From NCBI RefSeq assembly GCF_003751945.1, contig NZ_RJKL01000001.1, positions 6,200,001 to 6,264,000 of the forward strand: a stretch of DNA of 64,000 nucleotides, given 5' to 3'. Below are positions 15,886 to 23,953 of the stretch, piece after piece (within the stretch, counting starts at the first letter, position 1; the number at the start of each line of letters is the position of its first letter). The notes below the pieces were generated by a model. That model was not told the DNA's origin and made no database searches. It saw nothing but the letters and a program-made list of their open reading frames with translations. The DNA comes from Couchioplanes caeruleus (GTDB lineage Bacteria > Actinomycetota > Actinomycetes > Mycobacteriales > Micromonosporaceae). The position numbers and the translations under genes were made by a program.

Positions 15886-16118
15886 TAGGCGGCGGCGAAA
15901 AGGGTGGCGAAGAAGGTGGCCAGGGCGAACAGGGTGCCCAGGAGCAGTGGCCGGGTGTGGCTCCAAGCGATCTTCCGCTTGGCGGGGACGTCGCGCTTCG
16001 TCGCGCGCAGATCCCGCCAAGCCGCGTGGGCCCGCCCGACCCGGTAGCCGATCATGATCACGGTGGCGGCGGCCATCACCGTGGCGACGCTCGCTGCGGA
16101 ACTCTGGTGGTACGTCAC
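15870..16118 (-). CDS. Small two-TM membrane protein
   Basis: An 82-residue predicted membrane protein of unknown family. TM1 (SVATVMAAATVIMIGYRVG) is followed by a basic cytoplasmic loop (RATKRDVPAKRKIAWSHTR) and TM2 (LLLGTLFALATFFATLFAAA). GTG 16118 is preceded by AGGGGG at a proper distance on the minus strand. The loop spacing and length resemble uncharacterised actinobacterial small membrane proteins. The stop codon lies in the third copy of a 30-bp tandem repeat, so the present C-terminus may have been shaped by repeat slippage. Confidence 0.55.
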   Translation of the reverse strand: MTYHQSSAASVATVMAAATVIMIGYRVGRAHAAWRDLRATKRDVPAKRKIAWSHTRPLLLGTLFALATFFATLFAAAYDAGR

Positions 16119-16243
16119 ACGAACCCCCTGGAGAGGCGTAGCAGTGCCGGACGGACCTAGTCTGGGGGCGCTGCCTGCCCGTTACCAGGGGATAGAAGGC
16201 GTTAAAACACCATAAAAAGCGTTTGCGGGTACGGACGGAAGTG

Positions 16244-17170
16244 TCAGCTATCCGATCCCTGCCTCGGCACACAGACCTTGACAGCGGCCGGCGCCACCTC
16301 GACCCGGATCTTCTTCACCGCCTTGCGGGAACCGCCGTCCAGCTCGTACATCAACGGCTCGCGCAGTTTGACGTCGATCCGGCGGGCCCGGGTCATGTGC
16401 ACGAATGGCGAGTCCGCGGACCGCCCGACCGCCATCTGCCCCATCGTGCGCGCCCACTGCACCGCACCGCGCGCGGTGGCGACTCCGACATCCAGCCACC
16501 CGTCGTCGGGCTTGGCATCGTCGAACGCCGTGATGCCCCCGGTGATCATGCTGACATTGCCGATGAGCACACAGGTCGCTTCGTCGGTGAACCACTCGGT
16601 GCCGTCCACTGTGACGCGGGCCCGCGGCGCGGCATCGTCGAGATGGCGCAGCCCGGTCCACACGTAGGACAGCTTGCCCAGCCGGTCCTTCAGCGTGCCG
16701 TCCGCATCATGGATCATCGCGCCGTCGAACCCGATGCCGGCCATGACCGCGAAATGCTCCCCGTTCAGCACTCCGAGATCGAGCCGGTGCCGCCGTCCGT
16801 GAAAGGCGGTGTGCACGGCCCCGGCAAGGTCGTCGGGCACACCGAGATTCCCGGCGAGCATGTTCGCCGTACCCGCGGGAATGATCCCGACCGGAACCTG
16901 CGCGCCGCCCTTCTTCCCGTTCTTGCGGATGCCGGCGATCGTGTCGAGGGTCCGCTGCACCATGCCGTCGCCACCCCAGACGATCAGCAGGTCGGGCTTC
17001 TCGCCGAGGGCTCGCCGCACCTGCTTGGGTGCCTTCTTGCTCTTCGGCACCTCGTACCAGAACAACTCGTCGACACCCTCGTCGGTGATCCGCCGTCGCA
17101 GCTCGTCGAGCCCGCCGCCGAGGGTCTTGCGCTGATGAGCGACCACAGCCACTCTCCGAGGAGTCCGCAT
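16244..17170 (-). CDS. Diacylglycerol/lipid kinase family protein (DagK/YegS-like)
   Basis: A 308-residue lipid kinase of the DAGK catalytic superfamily, phosphorylating diacylglycerol or a related lipid at the membrane face. Motifs: LLIVWGGDGMVQRTLDTI (GGDG nucleotide loop), PVGIIPAGTANMLAGNLGVP, the GIGFDGAM catalytic segment and the C-terminal YELDGGSRK. ATG 17170 is taken as start, but an in-frame GTG at 17221 would add VKIVARLGIRRLGYRRE and cannot be excluded; neither has an ideal Shine-Dalgarno. Convergent with no close partner downstream; divergent from the STAS-ATPase gene. Confidence 0.9.
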   Translation of the reverse strand: MRTPRRVAVVAHQRKTLGGGLDELRRRITDEGVDELFWYEVPKSKKAPKQVRRALGEKPDLLIVWGGDGMVQRTLDTIAGIRKNGKKGGAQVPVGIIPAGTANMLAGNLGVPDDLAGAVHTAFHGRRHRLDLGVLNGEHFAVMAGIGFDGAMIHDADGTLKDRLGKLSYVWTGLRHLDDAAPRARVTVDGTEWFTDEATCVLIGNVSMITGGITAFDDAKPDDGWLDVGVATARGAVQWARTMGQMAVGRSADSPFVHMTRARRIDVKLREPLMYELDGGSRKAVKKIRVEVAPAAVKVCVPRQGSDS

Positions 17171-17477
17171 CTCCCGCCGATACCCCAACCTGCGAATTCC
17201 CAAGCGCGCCACGATCTTCACGACTCCAGAATCGTTGCGTAACGAAAGGTTGCGACCGGGAGAATCCGGTGAAACGGGTGCGTGACACCGATCACGGATT
17301 TTCCCGAAAAACAATTTCGCTCAATCACGAATCTGTTGCTACAGAGCAAATGATGCAACAGTGGTAAGGCCGGGCCGCCCTGCATGATGGCGTGAGGCCA
17401 TGTCCAGCGCGTCCGCACCAGGGTCGTTGCGGAGTCATGAAGGCGGGGCAAGGAACAAGATGTCCGGAAGGTGAAAC
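17171..17477. other. Divergent intergenic region, AT-richer
   Basis: About 250-300 bases without a supported gene between the lipid kinase and the STAS-ATPase gene. The part 17225-17345 is clearly AT-richer than its surroundings and must hold the promoters for both genes. I see no convincing operator, RNA gene or terminator in it. Confidence 0.5.
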
Positions 17478-18290
17478 ATGGACAGAGCTTTGCCACACCT
17501 GAGCGACACGTTCGAGGGGTCGACGGTGGAGATCACCGGGCATGCCGAAAGCGAGTCGCTGGAGATGGTGGTTCACGGCCGATGGAACGCCGCTCTCGCC
17601 ATCGACCTGCGCTCCGCGATTCATAAATGTCTGGCCGAGCACCCGACCGTGCTGCTCGCCGACCTGCGTGACCTCGGTGACCCGGACGGGCGCAGCGCGC
17701 CGTTGTGGCTGGCCGCTCATCGGGCCGCCAACCTCCGGCACCCCCACGTGCGGCTGGCCTTGTGCATCCCACCGGCCGCCATGCTCGCCACCCGGCTGCG
17801 CAGGGTCGGAGCACTCCGCTTCCTGTCGATGTTCGCCAGCATGCCGGAGGCCCGTGCGGCGCGGGTCGGCGGGCTGGCGCCGCCCGATCGGTTGCAGCTC
17901 ACCCTGGCGCCCGAGCCGCATTCGCCCACCCGTGCGCGCGATCTGGTCACCCGGGCCTGCCTCGACTGGCGCCTGGCGCCGTTGCGGCATCGGGCCGTCG
18001 CGGTGGTGTCCGAACTGGTCGCCAACGGCGTCGAACACGCCGGGACGCCCCTGCGGCTCACGGTGTCCCGTCGCGGGACGGGGTTGTACCTCGCCGTTCA
18101 GGATGACGACCCCCGGTTGCCGGTTCTCCTGGCCCCTTCATCGCACGAGCCCGGGGAGCCCCTGCTCGCCCGGGGGCACGGCCTGCGCGTGGTGAACGTC
18201 GCGGCGAGTGCCTGGGGAGCCCGGAACCACCGCGGCGGCAAGGTCGTCTGGGCCACCGTCCGCGACAGCGTCCGGCAGACGGACGCCTGA
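17478..18290 (+). CDS. STAS-like plus HATPase_c (RsbW-like) fusion regulator
   Basis: A 270-residue two-domain protein. Residues about 10-125 resemble a STAS/anti-sigma-antagonist-like domain (SLEMVVHGRWNAALAIDL, VLLADLRDLGDPDGRSAPLW), though the usual phosphorylatable DSSG is replaced by DPDG. Residues about 140-265 are a histidine-kinase-type ATPase domain: N box VVSELVANGVEHAGTP, G1-like LAVQDDDP and G2-like ARGHGLRVVNVAA. Streptomyces-type anti-sigma kinases have this ATPase layout. Likely role: partner-switching control of a sigma factor. GGAAGGTGAA at 17467 is the ribosome binding site. No sigma factor is adjacent. Confidence 0.75.
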   Translation: MDRALPHLSDTFEGSTVEITGHAESESLEMVVHGRWNAALAIDLRSAIHKCLAEHPTVLLADLRDLGDPDGRSAPLWLAAHRAANLRHPHVRLALCIPPAAMLATRLRRVGALRFLSMFASMPEARAARVGGLAPPDRLQLTLAPEPHSPTRARDLVTRACLDWRLAPLRHRAVAVVSELVANGVEHAGTPLRLTVSRRGTGLYLAVQDDDPRLPVLLAPSSHEPGEPLLARGHGLRVVNVAASAWGARNHRGGKVVWATVRDSVRQTDA

Positions 18291-18304
18291 ACCCCTCGCG
18301 GAGC

Positions 18305-18883
18305 TCAGCTCACGGTGTCCCGCATGCGTTGTTCGGCGGCGGCGCTGCGAATCACCATCAGGCGCAGTTCCAGCTCGTCGGAGACCATGGCGGCGAGGTG
18401 TTCCAGGGCCTTGAGCTGGCGCTGCGTCGCCTCGCGGGGCCTGTTGTCGATCACGTTGACCGTGCCGAGGCGGTAGCCGTCGTGGGTGCGGATCGGGGCC
18501 GCCGCGTAGAAGCGGAGGCCGAGTTCGCCGCGGACCAGAGGATGTTCCAGAGTGCGGGGGTCGACCGCCGCGTTGTTGATGACGTAGACGTCGTCCTGGG
18601 CGATGACCGAGGCGCAGAGGCCGGGCTCCTTGCCCACCTCGCGGACGCCGCTGATGCCCTGGCAGGCGGCAAGCCACACGCGGTCCTGTTCCACCAGGGA
18701 CACCGTGGCGATCGGGGTGTCGAAGATGGCGCCCGCCACGTAGGCGATGCGGTCGTAGGTATCCTCGGCCGGCTGGTCCACCAGGCGGTAGCGGCGGACG
18801 GCCTCCAGCCGTCGCTGCTCCTCGGGGCTGACGTTGTCCAGATACTCGTAGGCGCCGCCAGAAACCGGGCTGCTGTTCGTCAC
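18305..18883 (-). CDS. GAF domain protein
   Basis: A 192-residue cytoplasmic sensor-like protein with one GAF domain and no output domain. After a short leader comes an acidic helix (SPEEQRRLEAVRRYRLVDQP) and the GAF core: IAYVAGAIFDTPIATVSLVEQDRVW, GLCASVIAQDD, RFYAAAPIRTHDGYRLGTV NVID-like strand and a C-terminal helix. This is the common actinobacterial free GAF protein, often near diguanylate cyclase or STAS/HATPase regulators. GTG 18883 is preferred because GAGGGG lies seven bases upstream; GTG 18919 is also possible. Convergent with the STAS-ATPase gene, 14 bases apart. Confidence 0.85.
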   Translation of the reverse strand: MTNSSPVSGGAYEYLDNVSPEEQRRLEAVRRYRLVDQPAEDTYDRIAYVAGAIFDTPIATVSLVEQDRVWLAACQGISGVREVGKEPGLCASVIAQDDVYVINNAAVDPRTLEHPLVRGELGLRFYAAAPIRTHDGYRLGTVNVIDNRPREATQRQLKALEHLAAMVSDELELRLMVIRSAAAEQRMRDTVS

Positions 18884-19031
18884 GGGTGTACCCCTCACGC
18901 ATTGATCGCTCGCGGTCACTATGAGCCTAATGAGACGCCCCGGGGCGGCCGCAATGCTGTGAACGGCCGAATCCCCCGGTCGGTACGCCGGACGGGGGAA
19001 TGTCGCACAAACTGTCGGGTACTAGATCGTT

Positions 19032-19940
19032 GTGAACACACCGGTAGTGGTCGTCGTGGGGCAACTCGCGCGGGATCTCGTCCTGTCCGTCGATGCGGTC
19101 CCCGGGGCCGAGAGCGCTTGCGATGCGACCGAGCGGCGGGAGCAGCTCGGCGGCAAGGGCGCCAACCAGGCGGTGGGGCTCGCTCAGCTCGGCGTACGGC
19201 CCCGGCTCGTGGCCGTGGCCGGCGACGACGTCATCGGCGACGTGCTGCTCGACCAGGCGCGGCGCGACGGCATCGACGTGAGCGCGGTCGTCCGCCGCCG
19301 GGGCGCGCTCACCGGGTTGATCGTGGAGCTGCTCGACGCCGGCGGGCGGTGGCGGTACATCCAGCATCTCAGTGAGGCGGTGCTGCTCACCGAGCACGAT
19401 GTGGCGGCGGCCCGGCACGTGTGGGGCGGTGCCGACGCCGTACTCGTGCAGTTGCAGCAACCACCCGCGGCCACGCTGGCTGCCGCCCGGATCGGGCACG
19501 ACGCGGGCCGGCTGGTCGTGCTGGACGGCGCGCCGCGGCAGTGCCGGGACGAGCTGCTCGCCGCGGCCGACGTGCTGCGGGCCGATGATCAGGAGGCGGA
19601 GTTGCTGCTCGGCGGCGCACCGACGGTGGAGAAGGCGCGAAGCATGCTCGAGAAGGGACCACGGATGGTGGCACTCGGAACCGGGGACGGCAACCTCTTC
19701 GTGTGGCGGGACGGGCACCTACGGCTGCCGCTCACCGACGAACGGGTCGCCGACACGACCGGGGGCGGGGACGCCTTCACCGCGGCGCTGACGGCGTCGC
19801 TGCTGCGGGGCGACGACCCTTCCACCGCGGCCCGCTGGGCGGTGGCCGCGTCGGGGGTGACCGTCGGACACCCCGGCGGACGCCCCGACCTGCGGATGGC
19901 GGACCTGGAGAAGCGTGCCCGGGAGCTCGCCGGTGAGTGA
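19032..19940 (+). CDS. PfkB-family carbohydrate kinase (ribokinase-like)
   Basis: A 302-residue ATP-dependent sugar kinase. The N-terminal signature is VVGQLARDLVLSVDAVPGAE, then QLGGKGANQAVGLAQLG (PfkB signature 1) and the catalytic anion-hole ADTTGGGDAFTAAL (signature 2). The substrate cannot be fixed; ribokinase-type GGKGAN favours ribose or a related sugar. GTG 19032 is probably translated from a leaderless or short-leader message (TACTAG about ten bases upstream). The stop overlaps the start of the GH65 gene by eight bases, so the pair is translationally coupled and likely acts on one sugar route. Confidence 0.92.
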   Translation: MNTPVVVVVGQLARDLVLSVDAVPGAESACDATERREQLGGKGANQAVGLAQLGVRPRLVAVAGDDVIGDVLLDQARRDGIDVSAVVRRRGALTGLIVELLDAGGRWRYIQHLSEAVLLTEHDVAAARHVWGGADAVLVQLQQPPAATLAAARIGHDAGRLVVLDGAPRQCRDELLAAADVLRADDQEAELLLGGAPTVEKARSMLEKGPRMVALGTGDGNLFVWRDGHLRLPLTDERVADTTGGGDAFTAALTASLLRGDDPSTAARWAVAASGVTVGHPGGRPDLRMADLEKRARELAGE

Positions 19941-22224
19941 GCTGGGACCCGCCGAGCCGTGGGCCGTCCGCGAGACCGCGCTCTCCGGTGACGCGCTGAG
20001 CACGTCGGCGCTGCGCCACACGGAGTCGATCTTCGCCCTCGCCAACGGGCACATCGGGCTGCGCGGCAACCTGGACGAGGGGCCGTGCGGCATGCCCGGC
20101 ACCTTCCTCAACTCGTTGCACGAGCGGCGGGACCTCGAATATCCCGAGGCGGGATACGGCTTCCCGGAGCGCACCGAGACCGTCGTCGACGCGCCCAACG
20201 GCAAGCCCATCGTGCTGACCGTCGACGACGAGCGTTTCGACCTGCGCACCGGGACGGTACGCCGGCATGAGCGCTGCCTCGACCTGCGCGCAGGCACGCT
20301 GCACCGCGACGTCGAGTGGGTCTCCGAGTCGGGGGCCGCGATCCGGGTGCGCAGCACCCGCGTCGTCTCCTTTCCCTTCCCGGCGGTGGCGGCCATCCGC
20401 TACGAGGTGGAGGCGCTGGACCGCCCGGTGCGAATCCGGATCGAGTCGGACCTGATCGCCAACGAGGAGCAGCCGGACCAGCGCGACGACCCGCGCGCCT
20501 CGGCGACCCTGCACTCGCCGCTGAGGTTGTTGTCGCATTCGCCCGACGTGCTGCTGCACCGCACCCGTCGCAGCGGCATCGAGGTCGCCTCGGCCGTCGC
20601 CCATGCCGGCCCTCCCGTCTTCACCTCGTCCGAACCGGACCGCATCCGGGCCGTGGTCAGCACCACGCTGGCCCCCGGCGAGCCGCTGCGGCTGGAGAAG
20701 TTTCTCGCGTATGCGTGGGGCGTGCAGACCCCTGTGGACATCGCGCTCGCCGCCCGCGACGAGGCCGTACGGTGGGGCTTCGACGAGCTGCTGGCGCGGC
20801 AGCGGGAATACCTGGACGAGTTCTGGGAGACGGCGGATGTCGAGCTGGACGGCGATCCCGAGGTGCAGCAGGGCGTGCGGTTCGGGCTCTTCCACGTGCT
20901 CCAGGCCGGCGCCCAGGCGGGCCCGCACCCGATCGCCGCCAAGGGGCTCACCGGCAACGGCTACGACGGCCACGTGTTGTGGGACACGGAGACCTTCGTG
21001 CTGCCCGTCCTGACGTACACCCATCCGGCATGTGTGGGCCTTGCCCTGCGCTGGCGGCACGCGACGCTGGGCGCGGCCCGCGAGCGCGCCCGGGAGCTGC
21101 GGCTGGCCGGGGCGGCGTACCCGTGGCGGACGATCAGCGGCGCGGAATGCTCGGGCTACTGGCCGGCCGGAACGGCGGCCCTGCACGTCAACGCGGACAT
21201 CGCCGCCGCGGTGCTGCGCTACGTCGCGGCCAGCGGCGACGAAGAGTTCCTGCGCGAGGCGGGCGCGGAGATCCTGGTGGAGACCGCCCGCCTGTGGTGC
21301 CGGGTGACCCACGCCGACGACGAGGGGGTCCACCACATCGACGGGGTGACCGGCCCGGACGAGTACACCGCGCTGGTGGACGACAACGTCTTCACCAACC
21401 TGATGGCGCAGCACAACCTGCTCGGCGCCGCCTCCGTCGCCGAGCGGCTCGGCATCGCCGGGGTCACCGCCGAGGAGATCGGCGCCTGGCGGGCGGCGGC
21501 GCGGCGGCTGTTCGTTCCGTACGCCCCCCGCCGCGGAGTCCACGAGCAGCACAGCGGCTTCACGCGCCTGCAGGAGTGGGACTTCGACGCCACCAAGGAC
21601 GACGACTACCCGCTCATGCTGAACTTTCCGTACCTCGACCTCTACCGCCGCCAGGTGGTGAAGCAGGCCGACCTGGTGCTGGCCATGATGCTGCGCGGGG
21701 ACGCCTTCACGCCCGAGGAGAAGCGCCGCAACTTCGTGTACTACGAGGCCCGCACGGTCCGCGACTCGTCGCTGTCGGCCCCGGCCCAGGCGGTCCTGGC
21801 GGCGGAGACCGGGCACCTCCGGCTGGCCTACGACTACCTCGCGGAAGCGGCCCTGCTGGACCTGCGCTCCGGCGGCGAGGCCAGCGGGGACGGCCTGCAC
21901 ATCGCCGCGTGCGCGGGCGTGTGGATCGCGCTGGTGCAGGGCTTCGGCGGTCTGCGCGACCACGGCGGCCGCCTGTCGTTCGCGCCCCGGCTGCCGAGCT
22001 GCCTGCCCCGGCTGAGCTTCTGTCTGCGCTGGCGGGACAGCAGGCTTCGGGTCACGGTGACAGGTGGCGAGGTCACCTACGCGGTCACCGGCGCGGACCT
22101 GACTTTCGAGCACTATGGATCGCCGGTGACGGTGGCCGGGGGCGACACCGTGACGATCCCACTGGACCCGGTGGAAGAACTTCGCGCACCGCCGTCACCG
22201 AGGCCGCCCGAACGCCGTGGGTAG
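19933..22224 (+). CDS. Glycoside hydrolase family 65 disaccharide phosphorylase
   Basis: A 763-residue inverting phosphorylase of the maltose/trehalose/kojibiose phosphorylase family, splitting an alpha-glucosyl disaccharide into beta-glucose-1-phosphate and a sugar. The N-terminal beta-sandwich (SIFALANGHIGLRGNLDEG) leads to the (alpha/alpha)6 barrel with GHVLWDTETFVLPVL, SGAECSGYWPAGTAALHVN and the general acid Glu in GVTGPDEYTALVDDN; the phosphate-site block KQADLVLAMM is present. Length fits the family. No beta-phosphoglucomutase gene, the usual partner, is adjacent; a PfkB kinase is coupled upstream instead. Substrate choice among trehalose, maltose and others is open. Confidence 0.92.
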   Translation: MSELGPAEPWAVRETALSGDALSTSALRHTESIFALANGHIGLRGNLDEGPCGMPGTFLNSLHERRDLEYPEAGYGFPERTETVVDAPNGKPIVLTVDDERFDLRTGTVRRHERCLDLRAGTLHRDVEWVSESGAAIRVRSTRVVSFPFPAVAAIRYEVEALDRPVRIRIESDLIANEEQPDQRDDPRASATLHSPLRLLSHSPDVLLHRTRRSGIEVASAVAHAGPPVFTSSEPDRIRAVVSTTLAPGEPLRLEKFLAYAWGVQTPVDIALAARDEAVRWGFDELLARQREYLDEFWETADVELDGDPEVQQGVRFGLFHVLQAGAQAGPHPIAAKGLTGNGYDGHVLWDTETFVLPVLTYTHPACVGLALRWRHATLGAARERARELRLAGAAYPWRTISGAECSGYWPAGTAALHVNADIAAAVLRYVAASGDEEFLREAGAEILVETARLWCRVTHADDEGVHHIDGVTGPDEYTALVDDNVFTNLMAQHNLLGAASVAERLGIAGVTAEEIGAWRAAARRLFVPYAPRRGVHEQHSGFTRLQEWDFDATKDDDYPLMLNFPYLDLYRRQVVKQADLVLAMMLRGDAFTPEEKRRNFVYYEARTVRDSSLSAPAQAVLAAETGHLRLAYDYLAEAALLDLRSGGEASGDGLHIAACAGVWIALVQGFGGLRDHGGRLSFAPRLPSCLPRLSFCLRWRDSRLRVTVTGGEVTYAVTGADLTFEHYGSPVTVAGGDTVTIPLDPVEELRAPPSPRPPERRG

Positions 22225-22236
22225 GCGCCGGACCGG

Positions 22237-23013
22237 CTACTCCGGCTCAGGCAACGAGTACTGGATTTCGAAGTGTTGGCCGGCCTTCACCATAACCGTC
22301 ACCTCGATCGGCCGGTCGTTGTCGCTGAAGACCACCCGAAACTGCCGGAGCACCGGGTTGTCTCCCGGCAGTCTGAGCGCCGTGAACTCCTCGACCGTTG
22401 CCAGGCGCGCCGACACTTGATCAACCGCGTGGCGCAGCGGGTGACCAAGTTCGGCGAGTACGCCCGGCGTTCCACCGCGGATCTTACGAGCTTCCGCCAG
22501 CCGGGTTCCCCGCGCGACGTCCAGGGAGTAGTACGACCACACCAACTCGGCTGGCTCACCGTCCAAACTGAGCAGTTGGTGCCGCACCACGACAGGCGCG
22601 CCCACCTCGAGGCCGAATGCCGCTGCCACTTGCAGGGGAGCGGGCACCTCGCCCACGTGAAGGAGCTCGACACTGCCTCGTCGTCCGCGTGAGGCGTTGT
22701 CGGTGATCCACGGGTGAGGCTGATCAGGTGCCGTGTGGGGGTAGTGGCTGGCTCGGACGACAACCGGGACCTGGGCGGTAACGAACACACCGCGGCCCTT
22801 CTGGCCCTCCACGAAACGCTCCGCTTTGAGAATCGCGAGCGCCCGCTGCACCGTCTTGTCGGTGACGCCGTACTGGGCCATGAGATCGGCCGTGGACGGC
22901 ACGCGGTCGCCGGCACGGAGGTCGCCGGACAGGATGAGGGCTCGAAGATTCGCGGCGATCTGCTGCTGTCTTTGCCGGACGCCGTCGTCCGGGAGGCTGG
23001 ACCGTGGGCTCAC
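22237..23013 (-). CDS. GntR-family regulator, HutC/UTRA type
   Basis: A 258-residue transcription regulator with an N-terminal winged helix-turn-helix (residues about 15-80: QQQIAANLRALILSGDLRAG, RVPSTADLMAQYGVTDKTVQ, EGQKGRGVFV) and a C-terminal UTRA effector domain (SVELLHVGEVPAPLQVAAAF, GAPVVVRHQLLSLDGEPAEL, VWSYYSLDVA). UTRA domains bind small metabolites. Its GTG start overlaps the stop of the UTRA-only gene upstream (GTGA), so the two are made together. The likely target is the palindrome at 23643-23661. It is convergent with the GH65 gene. Confidence 0.88.
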   Translation of the reverse strand: MSPRSSLPDDGVRQRQQQIAANLRALILSGDLRAGDRVPSTADLMAQYGVTDKTVQRALAILKAERFVEGQKGRGVFVTAQVPVVVRASHYPHTAPDQPHPWITDNASRGRRGSVELLHVGEVPAPLQVAAAFGLEVGAPVVVRHQLLSLDGEPAELVWSYYSLDVARGTRLAEARKIRGGTPGVLAELGHPLRHAVDQVSARLATVEEFTALRLPGDNPVLRQFRVVFSDNDRPIEVTVMVKAGQHFEIQYSLPEPE

Positions 23014-23549
23014 TGTCGCGTGTTCCGCATCCGGTATTCGAGCGGTTCCACCCGGTTGCCGACCATGCGGTTGACGGCATACTCCACCGGCTCGCGACCT
23101 GTCGGTGCGCTGACACGGCGGATGACGATCAGTGGTTCGTCTTCGGCGATGTCGAGGAGGGCCACATCCTCGCGGGTCGGCCGTTCGGCGGTCACCCGCT
23201 CGACGGATTCATCCAGCCGATAGCCCGCTTCGACAAGGATGCGTACCGCGCCCCCGCGAACCTTCTTGTTCTCGGCCAGCGGGGTGTCGGCGGCAATGCT
23301 GGCCGGATAGTACGAGGCAGCGATCTCGACCGGCTCGCCGTCGGCAAGGATCAGCCGGCGCCGAACCACGACCTGCGCGCCCGGCGGCAACTGGAGCGCG
23401 TCACGCACTTCATCCGCGGGCGGCCCGGTCTCGACGGCGAGCAGGCGTTGCGTGCCGAGTTTTCCCTGCGCCGCGGCGTCGACGGCCCAGGCGTCCCGCT
23501 GCTGCGGCGCGGTGTAGCGGTCGGAGCTGCTGGAGCGTAGTTCACTCAC
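23010..23549 (-). CDS. UTRA-domain protein lacking a DNA-binding domain
   Basis: A 179-residue protein consisting essentially of a UTRA effector domain: KLGTQRLLAVETGPPADEVR, QLPPGAQVVVRRRLILADGE, PVEIAASYYPASIAADTPLA, KKVRGGAVRILVEAGYRLDE and the C-terminal EPVEYAVNRMVGNRVEPLEY. The winged helix found in ordinary GntR proteins is missing, and the upstream sequence to the promoter does not encode one in any phase that I can see. GGAAGGGGG lies six bases before GTG 23549, which fixes the start. It is coupled by GTGA overlap to a complete GntR gene, suggesting a heterodimer or a ligand-sensing partner. Confidence 0.8.
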   Translation of the reverse strand: MSELRSSSSDRYTAPQQRDAWAVDAAAQGKLGTQRLLAVETGPPADEVRDALQLPPGAQVVVRRRLILADGEPVEIAASYYPASIAADTPLAENKKVRGGAVRILVEAGYRLDESVERVTAERPTREDVALLDIAEDEPLIVIRRVSAPTGREPVEYAVNRMVGNRVEPLEYRMRNTRQ

Positions 23550-23642
23550 GGCGGACCCCCTTCCTGTGTGGCTCCGACAATGCTCCCTGATTCTCTGTGC
23601 TTGGGGCACCCGGCACACTCGGGTCGGACGACGCTTGTGACC

Positions 23643-23661
23643 TTAGTATTGATGATACTAA
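23643..23661. promoter_or_regulatory. Palindromic operator between GntR/UTRA pair and divergent small gene
   Basis: TTAGTAT (23643-23649), TGATG, ATACTAA (23655-23661): a perfect 7-bp inverted repeat in an AT-rich patch of the 156-bp divergent gap. Its size and AGTAT/ATACT half-sites suit a GntR/HutC-type dimer. It is well placed to control both the regulator pair and the small gene. Confidence 0.55.
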
Positions 23662-23705
23662 AGTTGGCGTCGGCAAAGACGTTCGGGAGAAGGGAAGCTC
23701 GTCCG

Positions 23706-23927
23706 GTGAAGCGTGATGACCTGCTGAAACAGCTTTCGTCCTTCCCTGCCGATGCGGAGATCGGGGTGCGGCTCGGCAACGCCAGCCTCGACATCCCCGA
23801 TGTCTCGGCCTGGGGCAAGGGCCAGTTCGTCGCTATCGAATGCCACGAGGGTGACGTCTACGACGTGATGAGGGAATGGGGCGTCCCCACCGGCCAACGC
23901 GGCAAGCTGGTGAAGAAGGACGCCTGA
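23706..23927 (+). CDS. Small conserved-looking hypothetical protein
   Basis: A 73-residue acidic protein I do not recognise. It begins with a helix (KRDDLLKQLSSFPADAEIGV), followed by short strands (VRLGNASLDIPDV, FVAIECHEGDVYDVM) and a basic tail (TGQRGKLVKKDA). There is one Cys, no membrane segment and no signal. AGAAGGGAAG at 23688-23697 is an acceptable ribosome binding site for GTG 23706. It lies divergently from two GntR/UTRA genes across a palindrome, so it is the best candidate for their regulated target besides themselves. Confidence 0.6.
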   Translation: MKRDDLLKQLSSFPADAEIGVRLGNASLDIPDVSAWGKGQFVAIECHEGDVYDVMREWGVPTGQRGKLVKKDA

Positions 23928-23953
23928 CACCCTCGCAGATCGCGGAGACCGGC

